NCBI GenBank assembly: GCA_050633285.1
Contig: JBOEGG010000002.1
Span: 372,001 to 436,000 of the forward strand
Reading direction: 5' to 3'
Length of the DNA: 64,000 nt
Source: UBA1672 sp050633285
GTDB taxonomy: Bacteria; Pseudomonadota; Alphaproteobacteria; Micavibrionales; Micavibrionaceae
Shown here: piece after piece, positions 26,444 to 35,500 of the stretch
How positions within the stretch are numbered: the stretch's first letter is position 1
Layout of the letters: the number at the start of each line of letters is the position of its first letter
The notes under the pieces: generated by a model
Seen by the model: the letters and a program-made list of their open reading frames with translations, nothing else
What the model was told of the DNA's origin: nothing
Database searches by the model: none
Position numbers and translations under genes: made by a program

Positions 26444-26647
26444 TCATAAATTATCTGAAAAATGCTCAAGAGGATGCAAAGCCCTTTCCGCAAGTTCACG
26501 CTGGATGTTTTCGATTGAGGCCAGAGCGTTTGTGCGTTGATGGCAGTTGGGGTTGCTTTTGGCGAGGGTGTTTAAGCTCTCGCGGAGAAGGCCGTAAAGA
26601 TCCGCGTTTGTCATTGCCTCTAATTCATATCGTGTAATCACTTTCAT
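26444..26647 (-). CDS. Small conserved protein of mobile elements
   Basis: A 67-residue charged, helical protein: MKVITRYELEAMTNADLYGL at the start, then CHQRTNALASIENIQREL. Proteins with this start and this NALASIENI motif are frequent in alphaproteobacterial plasmids and genomic islands; their function is not known. It stands alone, divergent from ardA. Confidence 0.7.
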   Translation of the reverse strand: MKVITRYELEAMTNADLYGLLRESLNTLAKSNPNCHQRTNALASIENIQRELAERALHPLEHFSDNL

Positions 26648-27138
26648 ATTGCCCTCCTGTTTTGGTGGCCGCGCTTGTCGCAGCTGTTATGAGGTCGTGT
26701 GGGCCAATAGTTGTTGGAAACAGCGCGTATGAGCTGAAACGTCAGTGGAAAATGCGAGCTGTATTAGGCACTCGCATTTGCTTGTTTTCTAACACTCTTG
26801 AAATACAAAAGATCATCACAGGCATGCGGCAGTCGCCGCACAAAAATAAGAAAGGTCAAAGGAATTAGGTTGCCGTATTGGTAGGGGAAAATACGGATCG
26901 TTTTTAGGGAAGCCTCCCCCCGCAGGGGCGTATAGATATTAACAAACGCGCCGAAATATCAAGCAAATCTGCTCACCCGTTCCCGCTGCCGCGCGCATGC
27001 GGACTTGCGCGATTGGCCGGACATTTTCGGCTATGCGTCCGTTTGGCTCATTCGCTCTCTTTGTTCACTCCCTCGCTTCTCAGGGGTTTTTCAACCCCTG
27101 CGGGGGGAATGTGAATTTTAAGATCAGGAGCAAAGAGC
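26648..27138. promoter_or_regulatory. Hairpin-rich leader upstream of ardA
   Basis: No gene is visible in about 490 bases. Several strong inverted repeats occur: AAATGCGAG/CTCGCATTT (26750-26758/26771-26779), GCGGC/GCCGC (26826-26839), CCGTATT/AATACGG (26873-26879/26890-26896), CGCGCA/TGCGCG near 26990-27012, and CAGGGGTT/AACCCCTG (27081-27100, GAAA loop on the minus strand). Such folding is known from single-stranded promoters that drive ardA-type genes on entering plasmid DNA and from transfer origins. Either role is inference. Confidence 0.4.
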
Positions 27139-27651
27139 ATGAGCAACGAGACAAAAATCTACATCGCAGACTTGGCAGCATATAATAGCGGTTATCTTCA
27201 TGGGGTTTGGGTGGATGCAAGCGAGGAGGTAGACGACATTCAAGACCAGATCAACACTATGTTAGAAGCCAGCCCCGTAGAGGATAGCGAGGAATACGCG
27301 GTGCACGATTACGAGGGCTTTGGCAGTTACAGTGTTGGTGAGTATGACAGCATTCAGACCTTGCACGAGGTGGCCTGTTATATTGAAGAATACCCCGATT
27401 TTGGAGCAGAGCTTTTAAATTACTACTCAGATATAGACGAGGCCAGAAAAGCTGCCGAAGAGAGCTATACAGGGTGTTATAGTTCTTTATCAGATTACGC
27501 GCAGGAACTCACCGAACAGACAGGCGAAGTTCCGCAGCATTTAGAGTTTTATATTGATTATGAGCGCATGGGGCGTGATATGGAAATGAGCGGTGACATC
27601 TTCACAATCGAAACCGCCCATGACGAGGTTCACATATTCTGGAACCATTAA
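27139..27651 (+). CDS. ardA: Antirestriction protein ArdA
   Basis: A 170-residue, very acidic protein that mimics B-form DNA and blocks type I restriction enzymes. Family motifs are visible: KIYIADLAAYNSGYLHGVWV at the N-terminus, YAVHDYEGFGSYSVGEYDSI near residues 54-73, and a C-terminal IDYERMGRDMEMSGD segment. The 5' context includes a long hairpin-rich leader and the gene is closed by a hairpin terminator. Its presence suggests that the element is adapted to entering new hosts by conjugation. Net negative charge and length fit the family. Confidence 0.93.
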   Translation: MSNETKIYIADLAAYNSGYLHGVWVDASEEVDDIQDQINTMLEASPVEDSEEYAVHDYEGFGSYSVGEYDSIQTLHEVACYIEEYPDFGAELLNYYSDIDEARKAAEESYTGCYSSLSDYAQELTEQTGEVPQHLEFYIDYERMGRDMEMSGDIFTIETAHDEVHIFWNH

Positions 27652-27659
27652 AATAAGAG

Positions 27660-27715
27660 AAGCGCACCTTATTCGGGTGCGCTTATAATTCGCCGCCAAG
27701 CGTCTGGCTTGGCGG
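27660..27715. terminator. Terminator pair between ardA and the next gene
   Basis: A nine-pair stem AAGCGCACC (27660-27668)/GGTGCGCTT (27676-27684) directly follows the ardA stop, then a second eight-pair stem CCGCCAAG (27693-27700)/CTTGGCGG (27708-27715). Both could act on the two convergent messages. Confidence 0.65.
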
Positions 27716-27763
27716 GCCGCATCATCATCAATGATGGAATTGCGAAGCTATTGATTTACCCTT

Positions 27764-28147
27764 TTATAGCTCTTTACCCACCATTTCGCGCAAATGCCTC
27801 GCTTCGGGGCTTAGTGCTAGCTCTTGGCTACGCTCTTCATTAAAAACCATAGTGCGTCGTGGCTTGCGGGTGGAGCGCATTTTTGGCACTTCATTTTTTG
27901 GCTTGTACTTAATCAGCTTAAAAAATGCGTCATTCTCAGAAGATCGGTATAGCTCGACTTTCCGCTTTTTAAACAGTAAATCTATGGCCTCTGTGACAAG
28001 TTCAGCAACGGGCTTTTCTTCATTCATGGCCAATTTTTGTAGGGCAAATCCTATGCCCTTAGTGAACGCGCCGCCAACATGTCCGCTTTCACCTTCCCAA
28101 TCTTCCAACTCGGTTTTCTTGGTGGTGTAATATTCGTCTTTTAGCAT
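27764..28147 (-). CDS. Hypothetical protein
   Basis: A 127-residue soluble protein of no recognised family. The middle (ALQKLAMNEEKPVAELVTEA) has a helix pattern that could dimerise, and the C-terminal half is basic (STRKPRRTMVF). A role in DNA binding or plasmid maintenance is possible but only suggested by charge. It lies upstream of, and convergent with, ardA. Confidence 0.65.
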   Translation of the reverse strand: MLKDEYYTTKKTELEDWEGESGHVGGAFTKGIGFALQKLAMNEEKPVAELVTEAIDLLFKKRKVELYRSSENDAFFKLIKYKPKNEVPKMRSTRKPRRTMVFNEERSQELALSPEARHLREMVGKEL

Positions 28148-28211
28148 GGTCGCACCTCGTTAAATTAGAATAAACAGGACAACCAGGCTTATAGCTTGGT
28201 TGTCTATAATT

Positions 28212-28502
28212 TCAGTGTTGGCTTGCTGGAATATCTGGTATGGGAAGCAATTCGGAGATTTCAAAGCCGAACGCATCTGTCAGCGCTTCGAGGACGACAG
28301 CGCGAACTATGTCCCGCATTTTCGGAGAGAAGGGCATTACCTGTTCGCCCTGTTCCTGTATCCAATTATCAACAGCTATATAAACCAGACCCTCAAAATT
28401 CTCAGATGTCGCTTGTTCGTAAATCTGTTCTGCCACTTCTTTAGTCGCAATCAGAAACGCCCTACGAGTTTCTAAATCGGCCTCTTTAAGCAATGGGTGC
28501 AT
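28212..28502 (-). CDS. Hypothetical protein, second of an overlapping pair
   Basis: A 96-residue helical protein (RRAFLIATKEVAEQIYEQAT near the start, then GLVYIAVDNWIQEQGEQV). Its first 17 bases overlap the end of the preceding gene, so the two are coupled. Both proteins contain a similar WxxxxGQ-type segment (NWIQEQGEQVMPFSPKMRD here, EWLLQRGQWVLCEEY in the partner), which hints that they are distant paralogues. No function can be assigned. Confidence 0.6.
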   Translation of the reverse strand: MHPLLKEADLETRRAFLIATKEVAEQIYEQATSENFEGLVYIAVDNWIQEQGEQVMPFSPKMRDIVRAVVLEALTDAFGFEISELLPIPDIPASQH

Positions 28503-28764
28503 GTGCGTCCCTTATCATATCCGTGACACTTTGAGCACTGCCATTTCTGGCAGGTTCACCCACGCCAAAAATAACCGCTTTGCGTAATATGGCTTGTTGC
28601 CTTTGGGTCGGCATAATGGGCTTTGCGTACTCTTCACATAGTACCCATTGCCCACGCTGTAAAAGCCATTCTTGCAGGGCGTTATCAAGATCAAGGCCGC
28701 TTTGCATCTTGTCCCGAATCTCAATTGCTCCCAGTCGATAAAAGGCCAAACAGGGTGATTTCAT
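28486..28764 (-). CDS. Hypothetical protein, first of an overlapping pair
   Basis: A 92-residue protein (KMQSGLDLDNALQEWLLQRG, then PTQRQQAILRKAVIFGVGEP). No family is recognised. It overlaps the downstream gene by 17 bases and follows the signal-peptide protein gene by about 30 bases on the same strand, suggesting one operon running from 30556 to 28212. Confidence 0.6.
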   Translation of the reverse strand: MKSPCLAFYRLGAIEIRDKMQSGLDLDNALQEWLLQRGQWVLCEEYAKPIMPTQRQQAILRKAVIFGVGEPARNGSAQSVTDMIRDAHAPIA

Positions 28765-28795
28765 AAAATAAAGCCTGTGTTGTACCGTTGATACT

Positions 28796-29476
28796 CTATG
28801 GATTCATCCAGATATCTACGGCGATATCTTCGGAAATACGATCTTGAACACGGCGGTTATGGTCTGCGATATCGTTGCCATATGATTTATTTTCAATCCT
28901 ACGGGCAAGCTCTTTAAACTTTTGAGTTAGATTAGGTGAACGCCAGCTGCCGTTGTGATAGTGAAAGAAATCCTCCTCTTCATGGTGCATGACTTTGGCG
29001 GGTTTATAGTACACGCTCCGAGGCTTATAGTAATTCAAGGTAAAGCTATATTTGCAACGATACCCTTCAAACTTATTATTGAGGCCACCGCGCGCTTGTC
29101 TACACTCAATTGATTTTGGATCGAGCACTTTAAATTGATAGTCAGCACGATAATTTATAAATAATGTTGGTGAGTTTGAACCACTATAATCATTTGCATA
29201 TGACATCGAATAAACAAACCGTATCATCATCTGTTCTGCACTGGGCAAGCCATCACCATTAAGAACGGTTAAGTCATAAGGGGTAACTTCTTTTTTCTTA
29301 GGTGGCGGCCTTTTCGTCCCGGGGGGCAGTTCGTATGGGGCTTTGGGAAAGGGGCGGGGTTTCTTTAGTACTAACTGTGCTAAATACTTGCCATTGCCAG
29401 CCTCCTCCGCCGATAACGGCAGGGGGAGTATGGATATTGCAGAAAATAAAGTCAGTGCTGTAAGTATTTTCATCAT
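28796..29476 (-). CDS. Exported hypothetical protein
   Basis: A 226-residue protein with a clear signal peptide (MKILTALTLFSAISILPLPL, cleavage after LSA near residue 23). After a Pro/Lys-rich linker (PPGTKRPPPKKKEVTPYDL) a globular domain follows, with two cysteines (ECRQARGG and YRCKYSF) that could form a disulfide. No family is recognised. It lies ten bases after the lipoprotein gene on the same strand, so both are probably made together and sent to the envelope. Confidence 0.7.
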   Translation of the reverse strand: MMKILTALTLFSAISILPLPLSAEEAGNGKYLAQLVLKKPRPFPKAPYELPPGTKRPPPKKKEVTPYDLTVLNGDGLPSAEQMMIRFVYSMSYANDYSGSNSPTLFINYRADYQFKVLDPKSIECRQARGGLNNKFEGYRCKYSFTLNYYKPRSVYYKPAKVMHHEEEDFFHYHNGSWRSPNLTQKFKELARRIENKSYGNDIADHNRRVQDRISEDIAVDIWMNP

Positions 29477-29485
29477 AGTGACCTC

Positions 29486-30556
29486 TTATTGCACATGGCC
29501 TGCATCTTCACAGAAGCTCAGTGATCCATAGCCTGTGCCGTTGATATAGGGGCGCGAATTTGCAGAAAGTGTTGCGTCATTTGTGCCAAAGCCAAACCAG
29601 TTGATCGTGCTTTGACATGCACCGTCTTCCCAAATGCGGGTTTCGACAACATCTATCGTGCCATCACTGTCACGATCAATACGCAGTTCCGTCATACGAT
29701 CATTTGCGTCATAAACAAATGTGTAGGCTTCAGTGTTTGCACCATCGGTAATAAGTTGTTCGATCAGGCGCGTTCCATCGGGGGAATAGGTATAAGTGAT
29801 GGTTTCGGTGCTACTGGGGCGAATGGTCTCTACCGTTGTTGTACGCCCTTGATCCCATGTCAGGTTTTGGGTGAAGTTCGTAGGTGCGCCAACATCGTAT
29901 GTAATCGTGATTGGCTGGTTATTTCCGTCATAGGTGACTACCGCGCTTGCATTGGATGTTGCCGCAGGGGAGATATTTTCAGTGACCTCGCTCCAATCGC
30001 TTACCAAATCACTGTTATAAGTAAGGTCAGTTGTCGTGCGCGTAACCAATCCACCGCCAGCATTAAAGAAGTCATTCATGGTCTGTGTCACAAGATTGTT
30101 CGCATCCCATGTATGATTGAAAACAAGGCGCGTCACAGAAGATGCAGAGCTTGGCCTGTCTTGTATCTGTTGAGATAGGCGACCATCGGCGTCATAGGAG
30201 AATTCTAAGGTTTGTCCCTCATCATTGAATAACAAGCGACTAATTCCGCTAAATGTATCCGGCGTTCCATCCCCTGCGTAGGTGTAGCTCACATCCGTAA
30301 TTCGCCCGTTTGTGTCATAACTCAGTGTCGCCGTACCATCCACTGTGCCGTTATTATCAAGATCAACATTAATCGCGCCGATGCGGCTACCTTGTGTGGT
30401 TGGCGGATCAGTGGGGTCAACCGGATCTGTTGGAGTGATTGGATCAGTAGGATCAACGGGCGCGGGGTCATTGCTGCTTGACCCGCCGCTTCCGCCACAG
30501 GCGGTTAATGTTGCGGCTAGAATAAGGATGGACGCGGATGTTGGTATGTTACGCAT
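29486..30556 (-). CDS. Lipoprotein with YD/RHS-like repeats
   Basis: A 356-residue protein with a lipobox (ILAATLTACGG, Cys at about residue 20) followed by a Gly/Ser and then a Pro/Thr-Asp linker (DPTDPITPTDPVDPTD). The body contains repeated short units of the YD type: LSYDTNGRITDVSYTY, FSYDADGRLSQQI, VVTYDGNNQPITITYDV, FVYDANDRMTELRID. Such repeats form beta-hairpin spirals in RHS/YD proteins. It would be anchored in the outer membrane or inner membrane leaflet. Function is unknown; surface exposure or exclusion of related elements are possibilities, not evidence-based claims. Confidence 0.8.
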   Translation of the reverse strand: MRNIPTSASILILAATLTACGGSGGSSSNDPAPVDPTDPITPTDPVDPTDPPTTQGSRIGAINVDLDNNGTVDGTATLSYDTNGRITDVSYTYAGDGTPDTFSGISRLLFNDEGQTLEFSYDADGRLSQQIQDRPSSASSVTRLVFNHTWDANNLVTQTMNDFFNAGGGLVTRTTTDLTYNSDLVSDWSEVTENISPAATSNASAVVTYDGNNQPITITYDVGAPTNFTQNLTWDQGRTTTVETIRPSSTETITYTYSPDGTRLIEQLITDGANTEAYTFVYDANDRMTELRIDRDSDGTIDVVETRIWEDGACQSTINWFGFGTNDATLSANSRPYINGTGYGSLSFCEDAGHVQ

Positions 30557-30626
30557 AGGGCTGTTGCTCCAGTCGGTGTGATCAAATGCCCTGCACCATA
30601 CGAAAATGCAGGGCGTAAATTACCTC

Positions 30627-31592
30627 CTATATGGGAGGTTGCTCGTGTTCGGATAATTCGGTGGCGCTTGTTGCTTCGTCGCGAGTAAGTGCGGTGATTT
30701 GCGTCCTGATGTCATTCAAGTTTTTAGAAAGTGTGCTGCCTGTCTCGACCATCACGCGGTTGGTATGGTGTAGCCCTGCAATCTTTCGTCCTGTCATTGC
30801 AGGTATACCCTCATCGCCTTCAAACATGGTGTGCATGGATTCAAGGTGATATTCCACCATCGAGAGGTAGCGGTTCAGCTCATCTTGAAAGCTCAATAAC
30901 CGCGTTGATATGGGCGTGTCCTGTGCTGATTCTTCTTCCTCAACGATTTGTCTCATAGGGAGTTCCACTTCAAGGTAAAGGTCTCTGACTTCTTTGGGCT
31001 GAATGCCGAGATAGGACAAAGTTTGCGCCTCACTCGCATGACCAAAGGCACGCATGAGCAGGGATACATCGGCGTCCTTGTTCATCGTGCGTTGATGAAA
31101 CCCCCATGTTTTACGCAATGTGTGAGAGCCAAAATTCCCATTTAGTCCTGCGTGGCTGCACCACAGCTTCATGTAGTTACAAAGGGTAGATACAGTAATC
31201 GCCCCGCCGCGTTGTGATAAAAACAAATATGCAGATGGTGTGGGATTAGGGTGTACCGCCAGCCAAGAATTCAAGGCGTGATAGGCCGCGCCATTCAATG
31301 TGGCTTGTCGGTATTTATGATTTTTAAGCTGCTTAATCTCCAAAATATCACCCACTTTTAAGTGCGAAACATCTGCCACTCGCAAAGACAGTAATTCTCC
31401 CGCGCGGTATGCGGTATTGATCCCAAGGATAAAAAGGCAAAGGTTGCGTGGCTGATCTTGCAAATGTTCATTAATCGCCATAATTGCAGAGGTGAGCCGG
31501 ATTGGTTCCACCTTAATACTTGCACCTTTTTTTGGGTGATTGCGTTGTTGTAACAGCTTTCGCGTCTGCGCGAGAGTGCTTTCATTAGACAA
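30627..31592 (-). CDS. Second tyrosine recombinase
   Basis: A 321-residue tyrosine recombinase. The catalytic domain is at about residues 35-205: Arg in NTAYRAGELLSL, Lys region KQLKNHKYRQ, HTLRKTWGFH (His/Arg), FGHASEAQ (His) and Tyr in TLSYLGI. The N-terminal core-binding domain is shorter than in XerC/D, and an unusual ~115-residue C-terminal helical extension (YHLESMHTMF, SKNLNDIRTQITAL) follows the catalytic domain. Two 30-bp dif-like inverted repeats lie 66-228 bases upstream of its start. It may resolve element multimers, drive an inner mobile unit or act as an integron-like recombinase; sequence alone cannot decide. Confidence 0.88.
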   Translation of the reverse strand: MSNESTLAQTRKLLQQRNHPKKGASIKVEPIRLTSAIMAINEHLQDQPRNLCLFILGINTAYRAGELLSLRVADVSHLKVGDILEIKQLKNHKYRQATLNGAAYHALNSWLAVHPNPTPSAYLFLSQRGGAITVSTLCNYMKLWCSHAGLNGNFGSHTLRKTWGFHQRTMNKDADVSLLMRAFGHASEAQTLSYLGIQPKEVRDLYLEVELPMRQIVEEEESAQDTPISTRLLSFQDELNRYLSMVEYHLESMHTMFEGDEGIPAMTGRKIAGLHHTNRVMVETGSTLSKNLNDIRTQITALTRDEATSATELSEHEQPPI

Positions 31593-31657
31593 ATTCCATC
31601 CTCCCCATCTGTCCGTAGTCGTCCAAAGGGGTTCTGGTTTTAAGGGGAGAAAGCCTA

Positions 31658-31687
31658 CTTATCAACTTTTATCTATTAGTTGATAAG
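31658..31687. promoter_or_regulatory. dif-like inverted repeat, site 1
   Basis: CTTATCAACT and AGTTGATAAG are perfect ten-base inverted arms around a ten-base centre (31668-31677). The layout of two arms and a short centre is that of a tyrosine recombinase core site such as dif; it could also be an operator. Confidence 0.5.
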
Positions 31688-31790
31688 CCCTTATATTCTG
31701 CGGGTTTCACGCTAGTTTAATAAAAATATCTCTTGCATTACTCCAAAGGTACAAACCGCATACTCACGCATTCATTTACTGTGGACTGAT

Positions 31791-31820
31791 CTTATCAACT
31801 TTTAGATAAAAGTTGAAGAG
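31791..31820. promoter_or_regulatory. dif-like inverted repeat, site 2
   Basis: CTTATCAACT recurs 133 bases after site 1, in the same orientation, with the same ten-base spacing to a less perfect second arm AGTTGAAGAG. The shared left arm and spacing make chance unlikely. Confidence 0.5.
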
Positions 31821-31986
31821 TTTGAGGGAAGAAATTTAAAAAATATTTTATCTGAGGGGGATATACCCCCGTACCCCGCAGTAGGGCAGTGGTTAAGCGT
31901 TTCAGCAGCACCTCCAACCTACACCCACCACGCCAAACAACCAAAATTATTCCTCTCCAATAACAGGTTGTCGAATCAAATGACCC

Positions 31987-32565
31987 ATGCTACGAGTAGT
32001 TGTTCCTGAATTCAGGTGTGTGAAAAATGTTGTGAGGCTTGGTTTGAGTAAAGATAAAAATAATCTATTTAATTTTGGTAACGTTCTTATGTGCGTTGTT
32101 CTGGCAATTCCTACTATCCCTGTCACATATATTCTGCTTGTTATTCTGGCATTCATGGTTCCATTTTTTAAGGTTACTGATCCCAACGACCCCCGATTCG
32201 AACCAACAAAATTTCAATTGATTGATACCTATTTCGTACATGTACAAAGGGATAAGTACCCGCACAGAAAAAAAGAACTTTTGTCAGTACAGAAATTATT
32301 TCCTGAAGGAACTTCTATTGAAGATGTCGATACAGAAATGGTCGATAAGAGGGAATGCATAAAGCATGATGAAAATAGGTTTTTAAAAGTTGAACCGTAT
32401 GTGAATAGACCTAATTCAAGAATGAAGTCGCTAAAAAGGTACTCATGTGAATACGAGTGGTGGGGGTTATTTTTCTATAGCTTTTCAAAATATGATTTCC
32501 CCAGATTACACATTCGCGTTTCCTTGGATGAGAACAATAAGGTCATTCGAGCAAGTTTGAGATAA
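31987..32565 (+). CDS. Membrane protein upstream of second RTX gene
   Basis: A 192-residue protein with one or two hydrophobic segments at about residues 30-61 (VLMCVVLAIPTIPVTYILLV) and a soluble C-terminal domain. No family is recognised. It ends 27 bases before the RTX start on the same strand. The chromosomal RTX gene has a membrane protein in the same position, although the two small proteins share no obvious sequence. Possible roles are immunity, anchoring or export help; this is inferred only from repeated context. No clear ribosome-binding site precedes ATG 31987, so the true start could be further in. Confidence 0.7.
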   Translation: MLRVVVPEFRCVKNVVRLGLSKDKNNLFNFGNVLMCVVLAIPTIPVTYILLVILAFMVPFFKVTDPNDPRFEPTKFQLIDTYFVHVQRDKYPHRKKELLSVQKLFPEGTSIEDVDTEMVDKRECIKHDENRFLKVEPYVNRPNSRMKSLKRYSCEYEWWGLFFYSFSKYDFPRLHIRVSLDENNKVIRASLR

Positions 32566-32592
32566 GTAGGTTTAAGTTGAAAAGGAATAAAC

Positions 32593-35500
32593 ATGGCAAA
32601 AATATATCTAGCTCGTAGCGATGTCGCTGGTGGTGGTGAACACACGTATTTTGTATTTGATCCAGACGGTGATCCGACGACCAATGATGAAAAAATAATT
32701 CGAGGTGGGCCTGCTGGTACTCCTGTTATAGGAGATGACAGGTATTTAGTCGAAGTTGACAGAGATATCGGCCAGTCGTATGACGCATTAAATGGTGATG
32801 ACCCTTTTGAAGATCGTTGGTATACGACCATTCATGATGGCCCTTTGGAGGAAATACAAGATTTATGGGACGGGGCAGTTGAGCGCGCAAAAGAGTTAGG
32901 CGAGCTTGGGCAAGACCCTCGACCTGTTACTCATGATCCAGACACAGGAGAGGCTCCTGATGCTTATTTTTTGCCAGAAGATGGTTACTGGTTAACTGGC
33001 CCGAATTGTAATTGTGTTACTAATACCGTCGGGCAGGAATTAGGGATTGATCTTGGTGAAACTTTGCCGAGAGTTGGAGGGGATACTGGAAGTGGAGGCG
33101 AACAAATAGGCTCCGATCTTCAAAATCTAGGACATGACATGATCATCGGGACCACGGGTGATGAAGTTTTTGACGTCGATGAAAATAACAAGAAATTTTT
33201 CGATCAGGGTGGTAGTGATACGTATAAGATTGGCCCTGAGGATCTTGATGGCTTTAACGCTGTTAGGATCAACGAGGATTCTGATGTTGGTACTGTAGAT
33301 AAAATTGAACTTTGGGGGTATGACCCTGACGAAATTACTTTATACAGGAACCCTATATCCGGTGACATGATTATTGGTACTCCTGACGGTCTTATTATCA
33401 TTGAAGATCAGTTTTCCGGCGATGGTGTTCCGGGAATTAATATACTTGAATTAGACCCACCGGGTGATGGGCCAAATTTACTTATCCCATTAACTAACCC
33501 TGATATTTTCCCCACGGCATTACCACAACCACTTCCATCTGTATTTGATGATTTCCTTGATGATTGGAATGATGCTGAAAATGCTGCCACGCCAACGCCA
33601 ATATCTCCGCTTGTGTTAGATCTTGATGGTGATGGGATCGAGTTATCATCTGTCCTTGGTAGTGATTCTGTGTATTGGGATATTGATAATGATGGATTTT
33701 TAGAACAGTCCGGTTTTGTAACGGGAGATGATGGGTTACTGGCAATTGATTTGAATGGTGATGGCGTTATCAATAACCATAGTGAGTTGTTTGGAACGGA
33801 AACAACAGATGGTTTTACGGTGCTTTCTAATTATGACAGTAATTCGGACGGCGTTATAGATAGTAGTGATACGCAGTTTTCAGATTTACTGGTTTGGATA
33901 GACGCGAATGCAGATGGGTACTCCGCGAGTGATGAGCTTTATTCTCTTGCTGATCTAGGGATTACGGACATTGCATTAAATGCATCTCTTGTCGATTATG
34001 AAATTTCTGGCAACCAGATTACACATGAAAGTACATTCACAATAAATGGTCAAACTCGTACCATCGTGGATGCATGGTTTTCCTACGACAATGTGAATTC
34101 AGTTTATGCTCAGGACTATACCCCTGATGTTAGAACCTTGTACCTTCCAACACTTCGCGGTTTTGGCGATGTAAAAGATCTTAGTATTGCAATGAGTGAA
34201 GATGAAACGCTCCTGCTTATGGTTCAGGATATTGCTCTAACAGACAAAGATGAACTCTTTACTCCTGCATTTGATTTGAGTGGTAAGGTTGATGATGTCT
34301 TATTCCGGTGGGCAGGCGTTGAAGATGTCGCGCCTGATAGTCGTGGCCCATGGTTCGACGGACAAAAACTTGCATTTATGGAGGCATATCTCGGAAATTC
34401 ATATGTTCATAATGGCAACAATACTAACCCACCACCCGGTGCAGCTGGTGATATCCTTCGTGATCTTTATTCCGATTTAAAGGCAGTGCTCGTCGCTCAC
34501 ATTGTTAGTCAGACTGATGCATCTGAATTTTTTGAGGAAGGTGCATATTATAATGCGAATTTGGGTACTATTGTCGGTTCCGATATCAGCGCACTTAACC
34601 TGATTGATCCCGCAGAAACATATAGCAATGCATCAGATATGGGACAAACACATGTCATTACTTCGAATAATGTTAGCCTCACAATTGATGACGATGGAGG
34701 GCAAGACTCAGTATGGTTAACAGGGGTTTCTCAAGACGATGTACGCTTGGAAGTCAGTGCAAATCAATTTGACCTTTATATCCACTTTGGTTCCGAAACA
34801 ATCACTCTAAAAAATCATTTACGCTCTTTCTATCTTGAAAATGATAGCTATGACAATGCCCAGATAGAAACACTTCGCTTTGATGATGGCACTGTGATTA
34901 ACCTCATTGAAAGTCTGACTCTGAATGGGACTGATGGTGATGATGTTATAAAGGGCACTAAATTGGATGATACCCTGATCGGCGAAGCAGGAAATGATAC
35001 TCTGATCGCAGATAATGGCGATGACACATTAACCGGCGGCGCGGGTGATGATGATTTACGCGGTGAACAGGGTAATGATACTTATATCTGGAATGTTGGG
35101 GATGGGAATGACACGATTTCTGATACCAACGGATCTGACATTATTGAATTCGGTGCAGGAATTTCTCAGTCTCAACTGTCATTCACCAAGTCTGGAATTG
35201 ACTTAAAGATTTCTGTTGGTTCTGAAATAATCACTGTTAATGGCTACTATTCTGCTAACACGAACCTTAAAGTGGAAGAGCTGCATTTTGATGATGGCTC
35301 GGTCGTTGATCTGCGCGTTCTTCTGAATAATGCACCAGTTGCAACTGATGAGAGTTTTACGATTGATCAGGATACTGCCATTTCGGGCAATGTTCTTCAT
35401 CACAATGGGAACGGTGCTGACTATGACCTTGATGGTGATGATTTAAGCGTGATCGCGGGTACATATGCAACGGCGCATGGCTCTGTCATTCTTTCTACTG

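Larger units (their letters stand above)
31593..31986. other. Intergenic region with dif-like sites
   Basis: AT-rich, no gene. Besides the two dif-like repeats annotated separately it contains GGGGG-ATATA-CCCCC (about 31856-31870). It separates the recombinase from the divergent RTX cassette and should hold both promoters. Confidence 0.5.
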
